Shown here in pieces: positions 60,364 to 64,000 of a stretch of 64,000 nucleotides of DNA. Both the position numbers and the translations under genes were made by a program. Source of the DNA: CAJMSU01 sp964650315 (GTDB taxonomy: Bacteria; Bacillota_I; Bacilli_A; RF39; UBA660); contig CAZYQE010000002.1 in NCBI GenBank assembly GCA_964650315.1, forward strand, positions 62,001 to 126,000. The letters run 5' to 3'. The notes under the pieces were generated by a model. It worked only from the letters and a program-made list of their open reading frames with translations, was not told the DNA's origin and did no database searches. Position 1 is the stretch's first letter. Each line of letters begins with the position of its first letter.

Positions 60364-61926
60364 TAATACTTCAATTACTTCTTCCTTCTTATTTTTTTTC
60401 ATCTTCTTAGATAGAACTACACTACCTACTAATAATGAACCAATAATCATCAAGATTAATGCATAAGATTTATAATTCTTTTGGAATGCCATAGTGTTAT
60501 CAACTGAAACAAGTTGTGAAGCAATTTCATAATCAGTTAATACATATTTAGAATTATGAGTAATACTAAATTCATAATAATCTCCACTTACTTTAATACC
60601 TTTAGTAATTAGATTAAATTTATTTTCACTAGGTACAAAGTAATATAGATTAGCTGAATGATTTTTTAATATTTTCTTTACAAAATCATTATTTTTGATT
60701 CTAACAGTTGCTTTTCCAGGTAAAGTACCATTATTAGCAAAAGTTAATACAACACCTTTATTAATGGAATTAATTTGTTTATCATTTTTAACATTATCTA
60801 CTTTTATACTAACATCTATTGTTTTTACTAATTTTATATCTTTTCCATAAAATATAATTTGATTTTCTCCATTGTTAATAACTAATTTTCTATTAGTACC
60901 TTTTATAACATTAAATATATCAGCACTAATAATTTTTTTATTATCTGCATTTAAAGTAATGGTAGCATCTTTACTAGAATTATATATAGCATCTAATGCA
61001 GCTTGATCAATACTTTCATTATTAAATACTAATTTATTTGCCTTACCTTCATTAGTATCATCTGATTTTTTAGATACCTTTAAATATATATTTTCATTAA
61101 CAGCTGCAGTTGCATATATACCACTACCAGATACATTTATAAATTCTAATTTATAATTACCCTCTTCCATATCAGATGGTACTATAAAATATGGATTATC
61201 ATCTAATGATCTAACATATACTGGTACAGTTTCATTACCTTTTACAAAATATAATGACATTTCATCTATATCTTCATCAAGTTCATAATTTACATGAACC
61301 TTATCCAAAGGATTAACATTCGTTTTACTTAAAGATATAGATTTTAAATCAACTGAGAAAAATCCATTTGGATTATCAACCTGAACAGTTTTAAAACAAT
61401 TAAGTTCTTCTAATGTATCATTTTCATATACTGTATCAAAAGTACTACCATCACTATTCATACTAGTAAAAATTAAAGATTTAACAGTATATTTGCCTGG
61501 TACTGCATTATCAGGTAAAAAGAAATAATAATCATTACCCTGTTTAACAATTGATGCATATTCAATATCTGTACCATTTTTATATAATAACTCAACTTGT
61601 GCATCAATGACTTCTGCACCACTATAATCAAAATTTAATTTGCTAAATTCCCCTGAAGTTACAGCTCCTTCGCTATCAAAATTTAATTGTTCAATAAACA
61701 ACACATTATCAGAAGGAACATTAACATCTCCTATTTCTTCATTTGAATTTGTTGCTTGTGACTCTGTTGCATCAGAACCAGTAGCATCTGAAGTTGTTGC
61801 TTCTGATGGTGAAGCTCCTAATACATATGCAAAGGCACTATTAATTTGACTAAACCCCAATAAATATAATAATGTTAAAACCAATACCCCTATAAACAAT
61901 TTGTTTTTCATTAATCTTTTTTTCAC
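60361..61926 (-). CDS. Membrane-anchored cell-surface protein
   Basis: 521 residues. A signal peptide (1-33, ending in NSAFA) is followed by a short Ala/Ser/Thr/Asp low-complexity stretch (about 37-60, with repeated SDAT/SEAT units), then several predicted beta-sandwich domains (50-470). A single C-terminal membrane helix (about 488-508) and a Lys-rich tail (KKMKKNKKEE) end it, like LPXTG proteins but without an LPXTG motif. The start codon is GTG, with AGGAG 8 bases upstream. The ligand is unknown. Confidence 0.78.
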   Translation of the reverse strand: MKKRLMKNKLFIGVLVLTLLYLLGFSQINSAFAYVLGASPSEATTSDATGSDATESQATNSNEEIGDVNVPSDNVLFIEQLNFDSEGAVTSGEFSKLNFDYSGAEVIDAQVELLYKNGTDIEYASIVKQGNDYYFFLPDNAVPGKYTVKSLIFTSMNSDGSTFDTVYENDTLEELNCFKTVQVDNPNGFFSVDLKSISLSKTNVNPLDKVHVNYELDEDIDEMSLYFVKGNETVPVYVRSLDDNPYFIVPSDMEEGNYKLEFINVSGSGIYATAAVNENIYLKVSKKSDDTNEGKANKLVFNNESIDQAALDAIYNSSKDATITLNADNKKIISADIFNVIKGTNRKLVINNGENQIIFYGKDIKLVKTIDVSIKVDNVKNDKQINSINKGVVLTFANNGTLPGKATVRIKNNDFVKKILKNHSANLYYFVPSENKFNLITKGIKVSGDYYEFSITHNSKYVLTDYEIASQLVSVDNTMAFQKNYKSYALILMIIGSLLVGSVVLSKKMKKNKKEEVIEVL

Positions 61927-62000
61927 TTATTTCACTCCTATCATGATTTAATTGTATCAATCTATACATACTAAGTAAAGATAAAATTGTAAATCTTCTG

Positions 62001-62030
62001 TCAAAAAAATGTCAAATTTCTTTGACATTT
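62001..62030 (-). terminator. Intrinsic terminator containing a TGA stop
   Basis: On the minus strand AAATGTCAAA / TTTGACATTT has a 4-base loop and six further T. The stop codon TGA of the O-antigen-ligase-like gene is inside the stem. Confidence 0.92.
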
Positions 62031-63514
62031 ACACTTGCTATACAAATACCAACTATTGCCCAAAAAATAGGTGTTATTATAACCACTGATAAATTAAAAC
62101 AAGACTGAATCAAATAACAAACAATAGTCAGAAATAATATTTTATAATAAACACTTGATTTATATAATTTCTTTAATAATAAATAAAATATTCTTAAATA
62201 AGCCAATAAACCAACAAAACCAATATTAACTAACATAGTCAGATATATATTTCCCGCCGTATCATTAATACTATACGGTCCAATACTAAGAACATCCATA
62301 GTATATTTAGACATAAATTGAATACTAAAAGTATCTGGCCCACTTCCAAGTATAGGATAGTTAAATATCAAAGGTATAGTTCTCTTCCATAGAAACATTC
62401 TAAATGTACCAAATTTATCATCAAAATTACCATGTAATATTTCATGTATTTCAGAAAGTATCTTTATATTAAATTTAAATAAAAATAAGCAAAATATAAA
62501 TAATAATCCACTAACTAAAATACTAAAATATATTTTTTTTAATAATTTCTTATTACTAGAATAATTATAACTATTTTTAGAAATGAACTTTTTACCTAAA
62601 TACAATAATACTATCAAAACTATAAATACTAAAACTAATAAATCAAAATTAAACTTTATAACAATCTTTCCGTAATCATAAAAATATTTAGAATTAATAA
62701 TAATATTTATACCATATCCAATTAAAAACATTATAAGAACTTCTAAAAATCTAGTTAAATATTTACTACTTAAAATTATAAGTGGTAAGACTACAATCAA
62801 AAAACATATTAATGCAACTTTACCACTTAATACATTAATAATACTAAAAGTAAAGAAACTAAATATTAATGATATTATATAAATAATTTTTTCATATTTG
62901 TTATTTTTTAAAAATATATATGATAAAAATGATATAGGTATAAATAAACAGTATATTGCTGAAACAGTATCTATATTACCTATTGTTGTTACAAAAAAAG
63001 AATTGTGGATACCTAAACCTTTCTGATATAAATTAAATGGATTAAGACCTAAATATTGTAAAAAGAATATAAAACTTACACAAATAGATGATATTGCTAT
63101 ATATAATAAATACTTTCTACTAGGCTTTAAAAATAAAGATATTAATAATGTAGATATTAAATATACAAGATTTATAATTAACCCTTCTGCTCTACCTACT
63201 CCTATTAATAAATTATGTTTTAATAAATAAGGAGAAAATATAGTAGATAAAATATAAACTATCATTAATATAATAATACTTTTATGTATTTTATTTAGTT
63301 TAATTTGTTTTAATAAATTTACTTTCTTTTTAAAATAATAACCTAGTAAATATATTATTACTATACTTATATACATAATAAAACCCAATACTAAAGCTTT
63401 CCATTTACAATTCAAAATATTAAAATAACCAGTTTTATCTATTATTAATGGAAATATAATAATTAGAAAAAATACATAAATACCAGTTAATTTACATAAA
63501 AACTTATTTTTCAT
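62012..63514 (-). CDS. O-antigen ligase/polymerase-family membrane protein
   Basis: 500 residues with about 12 membrane helices and one large outside loop (about 350-400). It contains the Wzy/WaaL-family segment FRMFLWKRTIPLIFNYPILGSGPDTF (split: FLWKRTIPLIF and ILGSGPDTF). In Gram-positive bacteria such proteins polymerise or attach cell-surface glycans. No glycosyltransferase cluster is adjacent. It ends in TGA. The surface-protein gene follows downstream, separated by a terminator. Confidence 0.85.
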   Translation of the reverse strand: MKNKFLCKLTGIYVFFLIIIFPLIIDKTGYFNILNCKWKALVLGFIMYISIVIIYLLGYYFKKKVNLLKQIKLNKIHKSIIILMIVYILSTIFSPYLLKHNLLIGVGRAEGLIINLVYLISTLLISLFLKPSRKYLLYIAISSICVSFIFFLQYLGLNPFNLYQKGLGIHNSFFVTTIGNIDTVSAIYCLFIPISFLSYIFLKNNKYEKIIYIISLIFSFFTFSIINVLSGKVALICFLIVVLPLIILSSKYLTRFLEVLIMFLIGYGINIIINSKYFYDYGKIVIKFNFDLLVLVFIVLIVLLYLGKKFISKNSYNYSSNKKLLKKIYFSILVSGLLFIFCLFLFKFNIKILSEIHEILHGNFDDKFGTFRMFLWKRTIPLIFNYPILGSGPDTFSIQFMSKYTMDVLSIGPYSINDTAGNIYLTMLVNIGFVGLLAYLRIFYLLLKKLYKSSVYYKILFLTIVCYLIQSCFNLSVVIITPIFWAIVGICIASVNVKEI

Positions 63515-63555
63515 AATACCACTCTATTCTAATAAGAATATACCAAAATAATAAT

Positions 63556-63583
63556 AAAAAAACAATATATTAAATATTGTTTT
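63556..63583 (-). terminator. Intrinsic terminator of the sigma factor gene
   Basis: On the minus strand AAAACAATAT and its complement close a 5-base loop, followed by TTTTTTATT. It overlaps the last bases of the sigma factor gene. Confidence 0.85.
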
Positions 63584-64000
63584 AAACTGTATTCACCAAT
63601 AACTTTAATCTCTTTATAACTTTCTTTTCTATTCTAGATATATATGATTGAGATATACCTAATTTCTCAGCCACTTCTTTTTGCGTTAATTCTTTATGTC
63701 CCATAAGTCCATATCTTAATACAATAATATCTCTATCCCTAGAATTTAATTTACTTATCTCCTGTAATAATAAATCTTTATCAGATTTTAATTCTATAGG
63801 TTTAGTAACAATATCAGGATCAGTACCTAAAACATCTTCTAAATGTAATTCATTCCCTTCCCCATCAAAAGATAAAGATGCATCTATACTAACTTCAGAT
63901 TTTATTTTTTTATTCTTTCTTAAAAACATAAGTATCTCATTATCTATACATCTAGATGCATAAGTAGCAAGTTTTATATTTTTACCACTCTTAAAAGTAT
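63582..64000 (-). CDS. sigE: Sporulation sigma factor SigE-like, cut at the 5' end
   Basis: 139 residues are visible. The frame is open up to the window edge, so ATG 63929 is internal. From the edge the protein reads through region 2 (KLATYASRCIDNEILMFLRK), then KSEVSIDASLSFDGEGNELHLEDVLGT-type linker residues (split here), and region 4 with a helix-turn-helix (TQKEVAEKLGISQSYISRIEKKVIKRL). This matches the mother-cell sigma factor SigE, more closely than SigK, in its linker. SpoIIGA, which normally precedes sigE, would lie beyond the edge. Confidence 0.85.
   Translation of the reverse strand, partial: TFKSGKNIKLATYASRCIDNEILMFLRKNKKIKSEVSIDASLSFDGEGNELHLEDVLGTDPDIVTKPIELKSDKDLLLQEISKLNSRDRDIIVLRYGLMGHKELTQKEVAEKLGISQSYISRIEKKVIKRLKLLVNTV

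Noticed and set aside
1..64000. Mycoplasma genetic code (UGA as Trp)
   Set aside because: Several genes end in TGA exactly at overlaps or terminators (13874, 27025, 57738, 62012), and Trp is encoded by TGG throughout.
1..64000. CRISPR array or cas genes
   Set aside because: No regularly spaced direct repeats were seen. The small Tyr-rich gene after tkt, at first sight RAMP-like, fits SirA by sequence pattern and gene order.

Overview
The window is from a low-GC, cell-walled bacterium of the Bacillota, most likely class Bacilli. The DNA is strongly AT-rich, codons end almost always in A or T, and ribosome binding sites are of the AGGAGG/GGTGA type. UGA is a stop here (it ends the genes closing at 13874, 27025, 57738 and 62012) and Trp is read from TGG, so this is genetic code 11 and not a mycoplasma code, despite the mycoplasma-like composition. 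An uncultured gut lineage of reduced Bacilli (RF39-like or Erysipelotrichia-like) would fit, but that is inference. No rRNA, insertion sequence, prophage or CRISPR array was seen, so this reads as core chromosome.

Layout. 1-6.5 kb: end of a cut gene, a bactofilin-like membrane protein, a helical-bundle protein, an SDR, then tkt-sirA-yneF in the order known from Bacillus. 6.6-16.4 kb: uvrC, a lone pseudopilin, mutL-miaA, a PilB/ComGA-type ATPase facing two more pseudopilins, then ylbJ and ylbL. 16.4-22.2 kb: an SDR, a ClpX-like ATPase with an unusual N-terminus, tRNA-Met, apt, tRNA-Gln, gltX. 22.2-26.1 kb: a murL-murD2 pair with two PlsC acyltransferases. 26.2-34.2 kb: hydrolase, DUF1003, lipoproteins, tRNA-Arg, peptidase E, a ComEC-like metallo-beta-lactamase protein, a spore germination gene pair (gerA plus a truncated gerC), guanine deaminase, a Cys-rich protein. 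34.2-43.2 kb: mscS, gpmA, queH-murC, mutS, nusB-xseA-xseB. 43.2-48.7 kb: small conserved proteins, spoIVB, a 28-residue membrane peptide, spoIIM, an XRE regulator, and a roughly 400-base gene-free stretch that looks like structured RNA. 48.7-58.5 kb: deoB-xerD, an amidoligase, rarA, and an operon (P-loop kinase, cmk, alaS, holA) behind an alanine-specific T-box riboswitch. 58.5-64 kb: an AI-2E family permease, yigZ, a surface protein, an O-antigen-ligase-like polymerase, and a sigma-E-type sporulation sigma factor cut by the window edge.

How the parts work together. Three themes stand out. First, endospore formation: sigE, spoIIM, spoIVB, sirA, ylbJ and gerA are all present, dispersed among housekeeping genes. 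Second, peptidoglycan synthesis that appears to take its D-glutamate from MurD2/MurL (L-Glu ligation followed by epimerisation on the nucleotide precursor), with murC elsewhere in the window. Third, a DNA-uptake or type IV pilus type system (assembly ATPase, three pseudopilins, a ComEC-type hydrolase). Genes are packed tightly, with frequent 4-14 nt overlaps and many intrinsic terminators whose hairpins overlap stop codons. The terminator T-tract often runs directly into an extended -10 promoter (TGN-TATAAT) for the next gene.
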